Below are positions 19,301-27,924 of a DNA stretch of 64,000 nucleotides, one piece after another. A program made the translations under genes and the position numbers. This DNA comes from F1-120-MAGs118 sp013360535 (GTDB taxonomy: Bacteria; Planctomycetota; UBA1135; GCA-002686595). The stretch covers positions 62,001 to 126,000 of the forward strand of contig JAPKHC010000004.1 of NCBI GenBank assembly GCA_026647215.1. Reading direction: 5' to 3'. Numbering within the stretch: the stretch's first letter is position 1; the number at the start of each line of letters is the position of its first letter. Under the pieces are notes generated by a model that was not told the origin of the DNA, made no database searches, and saw nothing but the letters and a program-made list of their open reading frames with translations.

Positions 19301-19813
19301 ATGAGCGAAGACGAGCAACCGGACACCGGCCATCGCACCGGCACCAGCCCCACGATCATCCGGAGCTGGCTGCAGGAGAACGAGTACGCGGACACGAGCT
19401 CGGACGAGGACGTCTTCGACCTCCTGTTCGAGACCGAGGAGGGCGAGCTCTCGGTGCGCATGATCGCGTCCGACGAGTCGGGCTGGGTGCTGCTCGTCGC
19501 CCACGGCGACTTCGAGGTGACGCCCGAACGCGCGGCGGCGGTGCTCGACACGTGCAACCGCATCAACTACCAGCAGCTCGTCGGCGCGGTCTCGTTCGAC
19601 GCGGCGACTCCCGACGTCCAGTGCCGCTTCTTCCTGCCGCACGCTCCGGGTGCGCTCGACCGTCAGGTGTTCTGCGGCGTCGTCGAGGCGTGGCTGGGCA
19701 ACTCGATGCGCTGCCTCGCGGCGCTGCGCCGTGTCGCCGAGGGCAAGGACTCGCCCGAGGTCGCGACGGCGTGGCTCGAAGACTCCGAGGACGATTCGAC
19801 CGACGCGGAGTGA
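19301..19813 (+). CDS. YbjN-like protein
   Basis: A 170-residue acidic, soluble protein. Its core follows the YbjN/type III secretion chaperone-like pattern: FETEEGELSVRMIA, then GWVLLVAH, then CNRINYQQLVGA, then a strand with CRFFLP and a helix with a conserved GNSM segment. Family members are suspected small regulators or chaperones with no defined reaction. It begins 199 bp after the MCP on the same strand, with a hairpin between. A functional link to the receptor is possible but not shown. Confidence 0.72.
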   Translation: MSEDEQPDTGHRTGTSPTIIRSWLQENEYADTSSDEDVFDLLFETEEGELSVRMIASDESGWVLLVAHGDFEVTPERAAAVLDTCNRINYQQLVGAVSFDAATPDVQCRFFLPHAPGALDRQVFCGVVEAWLGNSMRCLAALRRVAEGKDSPEVATAWLEDSEDDSTDAE

Positions 19814-19820
19814 CGCGGCG

Positions 19821-20549
19821 CTACTGCACCGCGTTCCAGACGTTGCCGTCGACGCCCGCGACGCCGCGGGCGAAGTGCGCGCTCATGTCGTCGTCGATGC
19901 TGAAGGCCGCGTCGAACTCCGGGCCGCCCGTGGCGCCCGAATAGGCCGAGGAGCGGTTGGCGGTCTCGAGGATCACGCCTTCCTGGTTGACGAAGAAGCA
20001 GCGCTGGCCCGTGCCTCCGGCGTTGATCGGCCACGCGTAGGCGCAGAAGCACGTCTCGGTCTCGTCCGCGTCGGGGAACGGTGCGTTCAGCTTGCCGCCG
20101 CCGGCGTCCTCGGCGAGGCCCGCGACCGGCGAGCCGCCGTTGCCCGGCAGCCAGAGCTGGAAGTAGTAGCCCGAGTGCGACGCGAGTCCGTTGTTCATCG
20201 CGCCCAGCGAAGGCAGGAGCGGCGACGGGGCGAGCTCGTTCGTGCCGACGACGCCCGCGGCCGGACCGCCACCGCTCGAGATGCGCGCCGGAATCAGGCC
20301 CGCCATCTCCGCGAGGTAGCCGAACTCGGACTGCCCGTCGGCGTTGGTGTCGATCGACCCGGAAGCCTGCAGGTTCATCTGCGCCGAGACGATGGCGCGC
20401 ATCGTCGCGATCGCGCTGGTCTCGTTGGCGGAACGGCGCGCGCCGAGGAAGCGCGGGATCGCGAAGCTCGTCAGGATGGCGATGATCGCGATGGTGATGA
20501 GCAGTTCGACGAGCGTGAAGCCTCGGCGGCGGAGGAGGTGCATGCGCAT
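19821..20549 (-). CDS. Type II secretion/type IV pilus pseudopilin-like protein
   Basis: A 242-residue protein with a class III prepilin leader: basic residues, then Gly10-Phe11 cleavage in RRGFTLVELL, with the key Glu15 (position 5 of the mature protein), then a hydrophobic helix. The rest has GspG-like regions, including an EFGYLAEMAGLIP segment and two closely spaced Cys near CFCAYAWP. It lacks the H-x9-DG C-terminus of the abundant planctomycete DUF1559 pseudopilins. No secretion ATPase, platform protein or prepilin peptidase is nearby, so it must work with machinery encoded elsewhere. ATG 20549 and ATG 20543 are both possible starts. Stop is 8 bp from the convergent YbjN-like gene. Confidence 0.85.
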   Translation of the reverse strand: MRMHLLRRRGFTLVELLITIAIIAILTSFAIPRFLGARRSANETSAIATMRAIVSAQMNLQASGSIDTNADGQSEFGYLAEMAGLIPARISSGGGPAAGVVGTNELAPSPLLPSLGAMNNGLASHSGYYFQLWLPGNGGSPVAGLAEDAGGGKLNAPFPDADETETCFCAYAWPINAGGTGQRCFFVNQEGVILETANRSSAYSGATGGPEFDAAFSIDDDMSAHFARGVAGVDGNVWNAVQ

Positions 20550-20689
20550 GGAGGTCCGGGGAGGTTCACCGCTGCGAAACGCCGCGGATATCCGCCCCAC
20601 ATCGGCGCGCGGGCGCAGCGCACTGGACCTGCCGGCGCTGCGGCGCGGCCAGCCCGTCGAGGCCCGGCACCCTCCCTGCTGGCGAATCC

Positions 20690-22192
20690 TCAGCGCAGGC
20701 GTGGAGCCCCGAGCACGAGCCGGTCGCAGGAGCTGCCATCGCCCGCATCGTCGGAAAGAAGTTCCAGCCGCTGCGCGCCCGTGAGGTCGAGCTCGAGCCA
20801 GCGTGGTTCGCTCGCGGCGTCGAGCGCGAGCTCGGCCCGCAGCTCCCCGTCGACCAGCGCCCGCAACCGCACGCGGCCACACTCGGCCTTCTCGCGCGGC
20901 AGGCGCAGGTGCCGCACGCGCGCGCGGAACGACGTGGCGCGCCCGCCGAGCTCCCAGGCGAGCGCCGCGCCGTCCGCCGCCGGCACGAGCTCGAGCCGCG
21001 AGGCCTCGAGCGGCAACTCGAACGGCGGCCTCTGCAGCGACCACGCGTACCGCGCGACACCACCTTCCCCCGCTCGCGATGCGTCGGGATGCGAGAGCAG
21101 GAGCGGCGGCGGCGCTGGCGCGGCGCGACCTTCGAGGCCCGTGATCGCGCGCGCGAGCGTGCGCAGCGCGAGCTCGTTGCCACGCGCCGTGTAGTGCCCC
21201 CGCAGGGCGCCTTCGGTGCCGAAACAGGCGGCGATCCCGCTGGTACCTGGCCCGCTCGCCGCGAGCAGGTCATCGCGCGCCACGACGTACGTCGCGCCGA
21301 GGCGCTCGAGCTCCGAGCGCAAGAACCCGTCGCGCCAGCCGAGCACCGCAGGGTCGAGCGTCGCCGAGTGCGCGTGGAACAGCACGTAGGCGTGCGGGAT
21401 GTCGCGCGCGCCGAGCTCGCGCTCGAAGGCCTCGAGCAGCGCCGTCGCGAGGCGCTGCGTCTCGTCGCGGCGCGCCGCGCTCTCTCCGCCGTCGAGCCGG
21501 TGCCGCAGCCACAGCCAGCCGTAGCTCGCGACGAACGGCCAATCGGCGAGTCGCGCTTCCCGCGTCGGGACACTTCGATCCGGAATCACGAGGCCCGTTT
21601 CGCCCACCGCGAGCCGCGGCTTGGGCGCATCGCGCATCGAGAGCAGCGCACGATCGAGGTCGTCGTTGACGAGGATCCCGACCAGCACGAGCGGCCGCTC
21701 GGCGCTCCACGCTTCCAGCGAGGCGCGCAGCAGCAGGAAGGCCTGATCGAGTCCGTACCCGCCGACGCCGTAGTTGAGGAGGCGGTGCGTCTCGCCCAGC
21801 GGATGCAGCTCGAGCATCTGCTGGAAGCAGTCGACGGCTTCGGTGTTGCCCTGCGCGTAGGAATCGCCGTAGAGCAGCACGGGGCGCCGCCCCGCGACGC
21901 GCGCCCGATCCTCGTGGTCGTAGCTCGGCGCCTTCACGTCGGCGCGCACCCAGCCCAGCCGCTCGTCGCGCAGCTCGCTCGCGGGCGAGCTCCCGTTCGC
22001 CCAGCGCGCGGCGAGCAGCCAGTGCAGGTCACCCTCGCGCGGGCCGCAGAAGAGCTCCGGCTTGCGCACGCGCGCCGCCAGTGCGCTGCCGTCGAAGACG
22101 TCCGCGAACAGCAAGGCACGCAGGCACGCTTCGGACGCGAACGCGCTCGCGAGCACGACGAGCACGAGCCGCACGACGAGCCGTCGGTTCAC
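20690..22192 (-). CDS. SGNH/GDSL hydrolase with C-terminal beta domain
   Basis: A 500-residue protein. The GTG at 22192 is preceded by AGAGGAAG and leads directly into a transmembrane segment (about 5-22). Block I is LLYGDSYAQG with nucleophile Ser111. A VNDD element and a GHYTARGNE segment near residue 330 supply the later blocks, the latter with the likely catalytic His. The last 120 residues, after a proline-rich linker, form a beta-rich domain that may bind the substrate. It differs from the two SGNH proteins at 5.9-10 kb in lacking TNSLGLR. The substrate is unknown. Confidence 0.82.
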   Translation of the reverse strand: MNRRLVVRLVLVVLASAFASEACLRALLFADVFDGSALAARVRKPELFCGPREGDLHWLLAARWANGSSPASELRDERLGWVRADVKAPSYDHEDRARVAGRRPVLLYGDSYAQGNTEAVDCFQQMLELHPLGETHRLLNYGVGGYGLDQAFLLLRASLEAWSAERPLVLVGILVNDDLDRALLSMRDAPKPRLAVGETGLVIPDRSVPTREARLADWPFVASYGWLWLRHRLDGGESAARRDETQRLATALLEAFERELGARDIPHAYVLFHAHSATLDPAVLGWRDGFLRSELERLGATYVVARDDLLAASGPGTSGIAACFGTEGALRGHYTARGNELALRTLARAITGLEGRAAPAPPPLLLSHPDASRAGEGGVARYAWSLQRPPFELPLEASRLELVPAADGAALAWELGGRATSFRARVRHLRLPREKAECGRVRLRALVDGELRAELALDAASEPRWLELDLTGAQRLELLSDDAGDGSSCDRLVLGAPRLR

Positions 22193-22196
22193 GACT

Positions 22197-22202
22197 TCCT
22201 CT
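22197..22202 (-). promoter_or_regulatory. Shine-Dalgarno AGAGGA for the 20690-22192 SGNH gene
   Basis: AGAGGA on the - strand precedes the GTG at 22192 by 4 bases (AGAGGAAGTCGTG). It picks this start over an ATG about 100 bases further upstream. Confidence 0.6.
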
Positions 22203-22389
22203 CGCGATCCTTGCACGCCATCTCGGACATGAAGAAAGCGTAGCGCACGCGCCAAGACGTCATTCCACAACCTTGTCGCCGTGTTCCCGCGATTTCGCAC
22301 GGCGCTTCAAGTGCGCGAGTTCCCCTGCGCAGGCCACGCACCCAGCGCGGCCGAGCTCCTTGCACTCCAACCTCCCCTCGTTCCAACGC

Positions 22390-23784
22390 ATGAACACCCT
22401 GATCGCAGCAGCGCTCCTCACCGGCCCCTTCGCCCTCGCGGCTTCCGCCCAGCTCCAGGGGCCTTCGAGTTCGCAGTCCCCGTACATCCTGCCCGTCGCG
22501 CCCGGTGTGCAGACGGTCTCGATCCTCACCGTCGGCGACACCGTCGGCGGGTACGCGATGGTCGGCATCCCCGACGGGCTCGGCGCCTTCGGCCTCCCCG
22601 GCGGCGAGTTCCAGCTCGTGATGAACCACGAGCTGGGGAGCAGCGCCGGCGTCGTGCGCGCGCACGGCTCGACCGGTGCTTTCGTGTCGAAGTGGCAGAT
22701 CTCGCGCTCGACGCTCGCGGTGAGCTCCGGCGCCGACCTGATCCAGACCCTGAACGTCACCACCGGCTCGCCGGCGCTCAACCGCCTGTGCTCCGGCGAC
22801 CTGCCCAGGCGCACGGCCTTCTTCCTCAACTCCAACGTCAACACCGCGCCGTACATCTTCCTCAGCGGCGAGGAGTCCGGCGCCGAGGGCCGCGCCTTCG
22901 CGCACATCGCGAGCGGCGTCGAGGCCGGCACGAGCCACGAGCTCCCCGCGCTCGGCAACTTCTCCTGGGAGAACGCCCTCGCGCGGCCGCACCCCTCGCG
23001 CCTGACCGTCGTCGCCGGACTCGACGACACGACTCCGGGGCAGGTGTACTTCTACGTCGGCTCGAAGCAGCGCGTCGGCACCACGATCGAGCGCGCGGGC
23101 CTCGCGCAGGGCACGCTCTACGGCGTGCGCGTGCCCGGCATCTCGCTCGAGGATCGGCTCAACGGCCTCAGCGGCGTCAACGTGTTCGAGCTCGCGAGCC
23201 TCGGTGACGCGAGCGGCCTCACGGGCGCGCAGGTCCAGGGCGCGAGCGCGGCCGCGGGCGTGACCGAGTTCCTGCGGCCCGAGGACGGCGCGTGGGATCC
23301 GGCCGACCCGCGCGTGTTCTATTTCGTGACGACCGACCGCTTCAACACGGCTCCCGCGCCGGGCCGCAGCCGCTTGTGGCGCCTGACGTTCGCGCTGCCG
23401 AACGCGCCGCAGCTCGGCGGCTCGATCGAGATGCTGCTCGATGGCACCGAAGGCCAGCAGATGTTCGACAACCTCTGCCACGACGGGAAGGGTCACCTCC
23501 TGATCCAGGAGGATCCTGGCAACAACTCCTACCTCGCGAAGATCTGGCAGTACGACATCGCGGCCGATGCCCTGAAGGTCCTGACGCAGCCCGATCCGCT
23601 GCGCTTCATCTCCGGCGGCGCGGCGTTCCTCACGCAGGACGAGGAGACTTCCGGCATCATCGACGCCTCGTCGCTGATCGGCGCCGGCTGGTTCGTGTTC
23701 GTCACGCAGGCGCACTACTCGATCCCCGGTGCGCTGGTCGAAGGTGGCCAGCTGCTCGCGCTCTTCAACCCCGATTCGCTCTGA
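22390..23784 (+). CDS. Secreted PhoX-like (DUF839-type) protein
   Basis: A 464-residue exported protein with a signal peptide cleaved near ASAQ (residue 19-20). Motifs of the PhoX/DUF839 group are visible: VMNHELG, FLSGEESG, EDGAWDP followed by FYFVTTDRF, SRLWRL, and the C-terminal MFDNLCHD with LLIQEDPGN. In PhoX enzymes, comparable acidic residues and a Cys bind calcium and iron. Here the Cys in NLCHDG and the Asp/Glu-rich stretches are suggestive. The activity may be a phosphatase, but only the fold group is claimed. A 15-bp hairpin follows. Confidence 0.75.
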   Translation: MNTLIAAALLTGPFALAASAQLQGPSSSQSPYILPVAPGVQTVSILTVGDTVGGYAMVGIPDGLGAFGLPGGEFQLVMNHELGSSAGVVRAHGSTGAFVSKWQISRSTLAVSSGADLIQTLNVTTGSPALNRLCSGDLPRRTAFFLNSNVNTAPYIFLSGEESGAEGRAFAHIASGVEAGTSHELPALGNFSWENALARPHPSRLTVVAGLDDTTPGQVYFYVGSKQRVGTTIERAGLAQGTLYGVRVPGISLEDRLNGLSGVNVFELASLGDASGLTGAQVQGASAAAGVTEFLRPEDGAWDPADPRVFYFVTTDRFNTAPAPGRSRLWRLTFALPNAPQLGGSIEMLLDGTEGQQMFDNLCHDGKGHLLIQEDPGNNSYLAKIWQYDIAADALKVLTQPDPLRFISGGAAFLTQDEETSGIIDASSLIGAGWFVFVTQAHYSIPGALVEGGQLLALFNPDSL

Positions 23785-23805
23785 CGAACGGCGGGGCGGA
23801 CTCCG

Positions 23806-23842
23806 GCGGGCGGCCACGACGGGTTTCGTCGTGGCCGCCCGC
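23806..23842 (+). terminator. 15-bp perfect hairpin after the PhoX-like gene
   Basis: gcgggcggccacgac (23806-23820) pairs perfectly with gtcgtggccgcccgc (23828-23842) around a gggtttc loop, 21 bp after the stop. There is no T tail, but stability and placement argue for termination. Confidence 0.6.
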
Positions 23843-23868
23843 GATTCGCGCGCGCTATCGTCGGGGCC

Positions 23869-24924
23869 ATGGCCGAAGAACCCGCGAAAACGCCAGGCCC
23901 CGAGGACGAGACGGCGCTGGATCGTGAGCTGGCCGAGCGCGCGCGGCGCAAGCGCGCGTCGCACCTCGAGCGCATCGGGCTGCCGATCCTCGCCGGCATC
24001 GTGCACGGCCTGTTCGCGCGCTGGACCTTCGGCGACAGCCGCTTCGAGGACGTGCTCGGAGTGATGACGGGAAGCTTCATCCTGCTCGTCCCGCTCTCGA
24101 TCGGCATGCTCGTCGTCGTGCTCGGCGAGCGCCGCGCGCGCATGAACTTCTTCGAGCGCGTCTCGACCGCCGTGATCTCGGCGCTGCTCGCGCTCGCCGC
24201 CTGCCTCGCGCTCGCGTGGGAAGGCATGATCTGCATCTTCCTGTGGGTGCCGCTGTACGCGGGCCTCGCCGCCATCGGCGCGCTGATCGGAGGCGCTGCG
24301 GCCGACTGGCAACGCCGCAACGACCGCGACACGCGCACGCTCTCGCTGGTCGTGCTGCTCCCCTACCTCGTCGCTCCGCTCGAGAGCCGCTTCGGTACGC
24401 ACGACGAGATCCGCGTCGTCGAGAACGTGATCCGCATCGAGGCGAGCCCCGAGGCGATCTGGGCGCAGATCGAGCGTGTGCCGCGTTTCCGCGAGGAGGA
24501 GCACCACTTCGCGCTCAGCCACCTGATCGGCTTCCCGCGGCCGGTCGAGGCCACGCTGAGCCACGAGGGCGTCGGCGGCGTGCGCCACGCGACTTTCGAG
24601 GGCGACGTGCTGTTCATCGAGACCATCACGCACTGGGACGAGCCGCGCAAGCTCACCTTCGGCATCCACGCCGACGCCGACACGATCCCGCCGCACACGC
24701 TCGACCAGCACGTGACGATCGGCGGCCCCTACTTCGACGTGCTCGAGGGCGAGTACGAGCTCGAGCCGCTCGCCGACGGCGCCGTGCTGCTGCACCTGCG
24801 CTCGCGCCACCGCGTCTCGACGCACTTCAACTTCTACGCGACCCTGTGGACGGATTTCATCATGTCCGACGTGCAGTCCTACATCCTCGAGATCGTCCGC
24901 CGCCGCGCCGAAGCCCGGGACTGA
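23869..24924 (+). CDS. Membrane protein with C-terminal SRPBCC (START-like) domain
   Basis: A 351-residue protein. The acidic N-terminus is followed by about four hydrophobic segments between residues 38 and 165. A soluble domain of about 170 residues then begins with RVVENVIRIEASPEAIWAQI, the usual opening strand of SRPBCC/polyketide-cyclase-like folds. It continues through ETITHWDEPRKLTF and ends in a long C-terminal helix. Such domains bind hydrophobic ligands. The gene stands alone between a hairpin and the convergent glycerol kinase. No function is claimed beyond the fold. Confidence 0.72.
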   Translation: MAEEPAKTPGPEDETALDRELAERARRKRASHLERIGLPILAGIVHGLFARWTFGDSRFEDVLGVMTGSFILLVPLSIGMLVVVLGERRARMNFFERVSTAVISALLALAACLALAWEGMICIFLWVPLYAGLAAIGALIGGAAADWQRRNDRDTRTLSLVVLLPYLVAPLESRFGTHDEIRVVENVIRIEASPEAIWAQIERVPRFREEEHHFALSHLIGFPRPVEATLSHEGVGGVRHATFEGDVLFIETITHWDEPRKLTFGIHADADTIPPHTLDQHVTIGGPYFDVLEGEYELEPLADGAVLLHLRSRHRVSTHFNFYATLWTDFIMSDVQSYILEIVRRRAEARD

Positions 24925-24954
24925 GGGTTCGCGCTTTCATTTCCTGACGGTTTC

Positions 24955-26430
24955 TCAGCTGCGGGCGCGTTCGAGCGCTCGCGCCCAGTCGCCCAGGCGC
25001 TGCGACCGTTCACCGGGCTTCATGCGCGGCTCGAAGCGCTTCGCGGCGCGCCAGCGGCGTGCGAGCCCCGCGCGATCGCGGATCGCTCCCACCCCGAGAG
25101 CCGCCAGCGCCGCCGCTCCCCAGGCCGTCGTCTCGGTCACCGCGGGCCGCAGCACGGGGACGCCGAGCAAGTCCGCCTGGAATTGCATCAGCAGGTCGTT
25201 GCGGCTCGCTCCGCCGTCGACGCGCAGCTCGCGCAGGTGCACGCGCGCGTCGCGCTGCATCGCGTCGAGCACTTCCGCGCACTGGAACGCGATCGCTTCG
25301 AGCGCAGCGCGCGCGATGTGGGCCTTCGTCGTCCCGCGCGTCAGGCCGCACAGCAGGCCGCGCGCTTGCGCGTCCCAATGCGGAGCACCGAGCCCGGTGA
25401 AGGCCGGCACGAGGAACACGCCCGCGCTGTCGGGCACGCTCGCCGCGAGCACCTCGACGTCGGCCGAGCGCTCGATCAGTCCGAGTCCGTCGCGCAGCCA
25501 CTGCACGGTGGAACCGGCGGAAAACACGCTGCCTTCGAGCGCGTGTTCGAGCCGCTCGCCCTCCAGCTGCCACGCGATCGTCGACAGCATCCCGTGCCGC
25601 GAGCGCATCCGCCGCTCGCCCGTGTGAAGCAGCAGGAACGCTCCGGTCCCGTAGGTCGCCTTCGCGAGCCCGCCCGCGGTGCACGCTTGCCCGAAGAGCG
25701 CCGCCTGCTGGTCGCCGGCGACGCCGTGGATCGGGATCGAGCCTCCGAGCAGCCGGGTCTCGCCGAAGTTCGCGTTCGAAGCGCGCACTTGTGGCAGCGA
25801 CTCGCTCGAAAGGCCGAAGAGCGCGAGCAAGTCCTCGCTCCAGCGCCCCGTGCGCGTGTCGCAGACGAGCGTGCGCGAGGCGTTGCTCACGTCCGTCGCG
25901 AACTCGCGGCCTTCGGTGAGCTTCGCGACGAGCCACGCGTCGACCGTGCCGAGCGCGAGCCGCCCCGCGCGCGCCGCCTTGCGCACCGCGGGAACGTGCT
26001 CGACCAGCCAGCGCATCTTCGTCGCGGAGAAATACGGATCGCACTCCAGTCCCGTGCGCGCGCGGACGAGCTCCGCCGCCCCTGCGCGTCGCAGTCGCTC
26101 GCATTCGTCCGCCGTGCGCCGATCCTGCCACACGATCGCGCGCGCGAGCGGCTCGCCCGTGCGCCGATCCCACGCCACCGTCGTCTCGCGCTGGTTGGTG
26201 ACGCCGATCGCGGCGATGTCGCGCGGCCCGAGCTTCGCCTTGCGCAACGCCGCACGTGCGGTCGCGAGCTGCGTGCGCCAGAGCTCGTCGGCGTCGTGCT
26301 CGACCCAGCCGGGCTTGGGGAAGTGCTGCGCAAACTCCTGCTGCGCGAGCGCGACCACGCGCCCCCGCACGTCGAACACGATGCTGCGGCTGCTGGTCGT
26401 CCCCTGATCGAGCGCGAGCAGGTACTTCAT
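24955..26430 (-). CDS. glpK: Glycerol kinase
   Basis: A 491-residue FGGY-family kinase converting glycerol and ATP to glycerol 3-phosphate in the cytosol. Diagnostic motifs are ALDQGTTSSR at the N-terminus, WVEHDADELW, TNQRETTVAWDRRTG, VWQDRRT, FSATKMRWL, GVAGDQQAALFGQ, and VDGGASRND near the C-terminus. Length matches the family (about 500). The ATG at 26430 gives the canonical MKYLLALDQG start. No glpF, glpD or glpR lies beside it, so it is probably a separate transcription unit. The adjacent gene on the same strand is separated by a hairpin. Confidence 0.97.
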   Translation of the reverse strand: MKYLLALDQGTTSSRSIVFDVRGRVVALAQQEFAQHFPKPGWVEHDADELWRTQLATARAALRKAKLGPRDIAAIGVTNQRETTVAWDRRTGEPLARAIVWQDRRTADECERLRRAGAAELVRARTGLECDPYFSATKMRWLVEHVPAVRKAARAGRLALGTVDAWLVAKLTEGREFATDVSNASRTLVCDTRTGRWSEDLLALFGLSSESLPQVRASNANFGETRLLGGSIPIHGVAGDQQAALFGQACTAGGLAKATYGTGAFLLLHTGERRMRSRHGMLSTIAWQLEGERLEHALEGSVFSAGSTVQWLRDGLGLIERSADVEVLAASVPDSAGVFLVPAFTGLGAPHWDAQARGLLCGLTRGTTKAHIARAALEAIAFQCAEVLDAMQRDARVHLRELRVDGGASRNDLLMQFQADLLGVPVLRPAVTETTAWGAAALAALGVGAIRDRAGLARRWRAAKRFEPRMKPGERSQRLGDWARALERARS

Positions 26431-26474
26431 GCGCGTGAATCTGCGCTCTCGCGCGCCCCTGCGCCACAACGAGT

Positions 26475-26504
26475 CGGGCCGCGCCGACGGCAAGGCGCGG
26501 CCCG
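26475..26504 (-). terminator. 11-bp hairpin after the VWA gene
   Basis: cgggccgcgcc (26475-26485) and ggcgcggcccg (26494-26504) form a perfect stem around 8 bases, 15 bp past the VWA stop on the - strand and before the glpK start. It has no T tract. It probably ends the MerR/VWA transcript. Confidence 0.55.
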
Positions 26505-26518
26505 AGGTGTCGTGCGCC

Positions 26519-27772
26519 TCAGCGCCGCAGGTCGCGCTCGCCGCGCCCGAGCTTGAGGCCGCCCACGAACATCTCCTTGCGCTCCAGCGGCGGAAGCTCG
26601 TCCTGCGCGGTGCCGAGTTCGTGCTCGAGCCGCTCCAGCTCCGCCAGTGCCGCCGGATTCGTCGCCGCGTACTTGCGCAGCGGCGGCAGCCAGTTGTTGC
26701 GCAGGGCCACGACCTGCGCGAACTGCCCGAGCTCGTTGAGCTCCGCCGCGCGCCGCCGCAGCCACGCCGCGGTGCGCCGCACGACGAGCAGCTCGTCCGC
26801 CGCCGACGGCGCCGGCCCCGGAGTGACGCTCCAGTCCAGCGGGAGGCAGCCGCCGTCCTCCCACAGCGTGCCGTCGCTCGCGCGCACGCCGGTGAGCGCG
26901 AAGGCGAGCTCGTCGCTGGAGCCGGGCAGGCGCGCCGGCAACTCGAGCCCGAGGACGAGCTGGCGTGGCACGCCCGCGACGACCGTCCCCAGCGAGACGC
27001 GCCACAACGTTCCGATGCGCTGCACACGACCGGAAGCGAGCGCGTCGACGACGAGCTCACGCGGGCCGTCGAGGCCGAGCTCGACGTCGTGCAGCGCGCT
27101 CTGCTCGAGCTCGTCGAGCTCGCCCGCGAGCACCACGAGGATTTCCTCGGCGCTCGACGCGTGGTGGAAGCGGCCCCCGGTGCCATCGGAGATCGGCCCG
27201 AGCTGCAGCGTCGAGTAGTCGGCGCCGACGCCGATGCAGGTCGTCGCGAGGCTCGCGATCTCCGGTCGAGAGCACAGCGCCGCAATCTCGCCGGACGTGA
27301 CGACACCGACGTTCGCCTGACCGTCGGAGAGCACGACCAGCGCGCTCCTGCGCTCCGCCTCCCGCGTCGCGCCGCACAGGCCCACCGCCGCGAGCCAACC
27401 GGCGACGAGGTTCGTGCTGCCACGCGTGGACAGACGCTCGACTTCGCGCTGCAGGTGCCGGCCCTCCTCACCCACCGGCGACAAACGCTCGGCGTGCACG
27501 CGCACGTCCTCGGCGAAGCTGACGAGCGTCACACGATCGCTCGCGCGCAACCGCTGCAGGAGCGCGGTGACCGAACGCTGCACGGCGCGCAGCTTCTCCC
27601 CAGCCATCGAGCCCGACACGTCGAGCACGAGCGCGAGATCGAGCGGCAGGCGCTCGGGAGAAGCCTCTGGCACGACGGCGCTCAGTTCGGCGATCAGGTG
27701 GATGCGCCCGCCCTGCGGCGGGAGAGTCGAACGGTCGAGGCGAAGGTTCCAGCGAAGCGGAGTGGAAGTCAT
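26519..27772 (-). CDS. VWA-domain protein
   Basis: A 417-residue protein. The ATG at 27772 follows AAGGA 10 bases upstream. Residues 10-40 form a beta region, then a von Willebrand A domain from about 45 to 215 with an intact MIDAS, DVSGS (Asp51, Ser53, Ser55), plus LVVLSDGQAN. The remainder is a beta-rich domain and a C-terminal helical segment. There is no signal peptide or membrane segment, so it is probably cytosolic. It is downstream of a MerR-type regulator on the same strand (152 bp gap), so the two may form a unit. Metal-dependent protein binding is inferred from the MIDAS; the partner is unknown. Confidence 0.88.
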   Translation of the reverse strand: MTSTPLRWNLRLDRSTLPPQGGRIHLIAELSAVVPEASPERLPLDLALVLDVSGSMAGEKLRAVQRSVTALLQRLRASDRVTLVSFAEDVRVHAERLSPVGEEGRHLQREVERLSTRGSTNLVAGWLAAVGLCGATREAERRSALVVLSDGQANVGVVTSGEIAALCSRPEIASLATTCIGVGADYSTLQLGPISDGTGGRFHHASSAEEILVVLAGELDELEQSALHDVELGLDGPRELVVDALASGRVQRIGTLWRVSLGTVVAGVPRQLVLGLELPARLPGSSDELAFALTGVRASDGTLWEDGGCLPLDWSVTPGPAPSAADELLVVRRTAAWLRRRAAELNELGQFAQVVALRNNWLPPLRKYAATNPAALAELERLEHELGTAQDELPPLERKEMFVGGLKLGRGERDLRR

Positions 27773-27924
27773 GGGAGCGGATTCCTTGCGGTCGGTGCGG
27801 GCGGAGTTGGAACTCGCCGGAAGCGGGCAGACCGCGGGCGCCCGCACCCGGAGTGCGACGGAAGATTTCGGGGGCGACCGGAGCGGGCTCCGGCGTCGTC
27901 AGCGACTTCGAGGCGCGTCGCGGT

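Noticed and set aside
19821..20549. DUF1559 planctomycete pseudopilin
   Set aside because: Only the prepilin leader matches; the H-x9-DG C-terminal signature of DUF1559 is missing.
22189..24825. Very long - strand frame covering the PhoX-like and SRPBCC genes
   Set aside because: Low-complexity Arg/Glu/Ala composition and no signal peptide or motif. Both + strand genes are well supported.
26431..27471. Upstream extension that would fuse the VWA region's other frame to glycerol kinase
   Set aside because: The kinase has a canonical MKYLLALDQG start at 26430, and the extension is Arg/Ser-rich out-of-frame sequence over the VWA gene.
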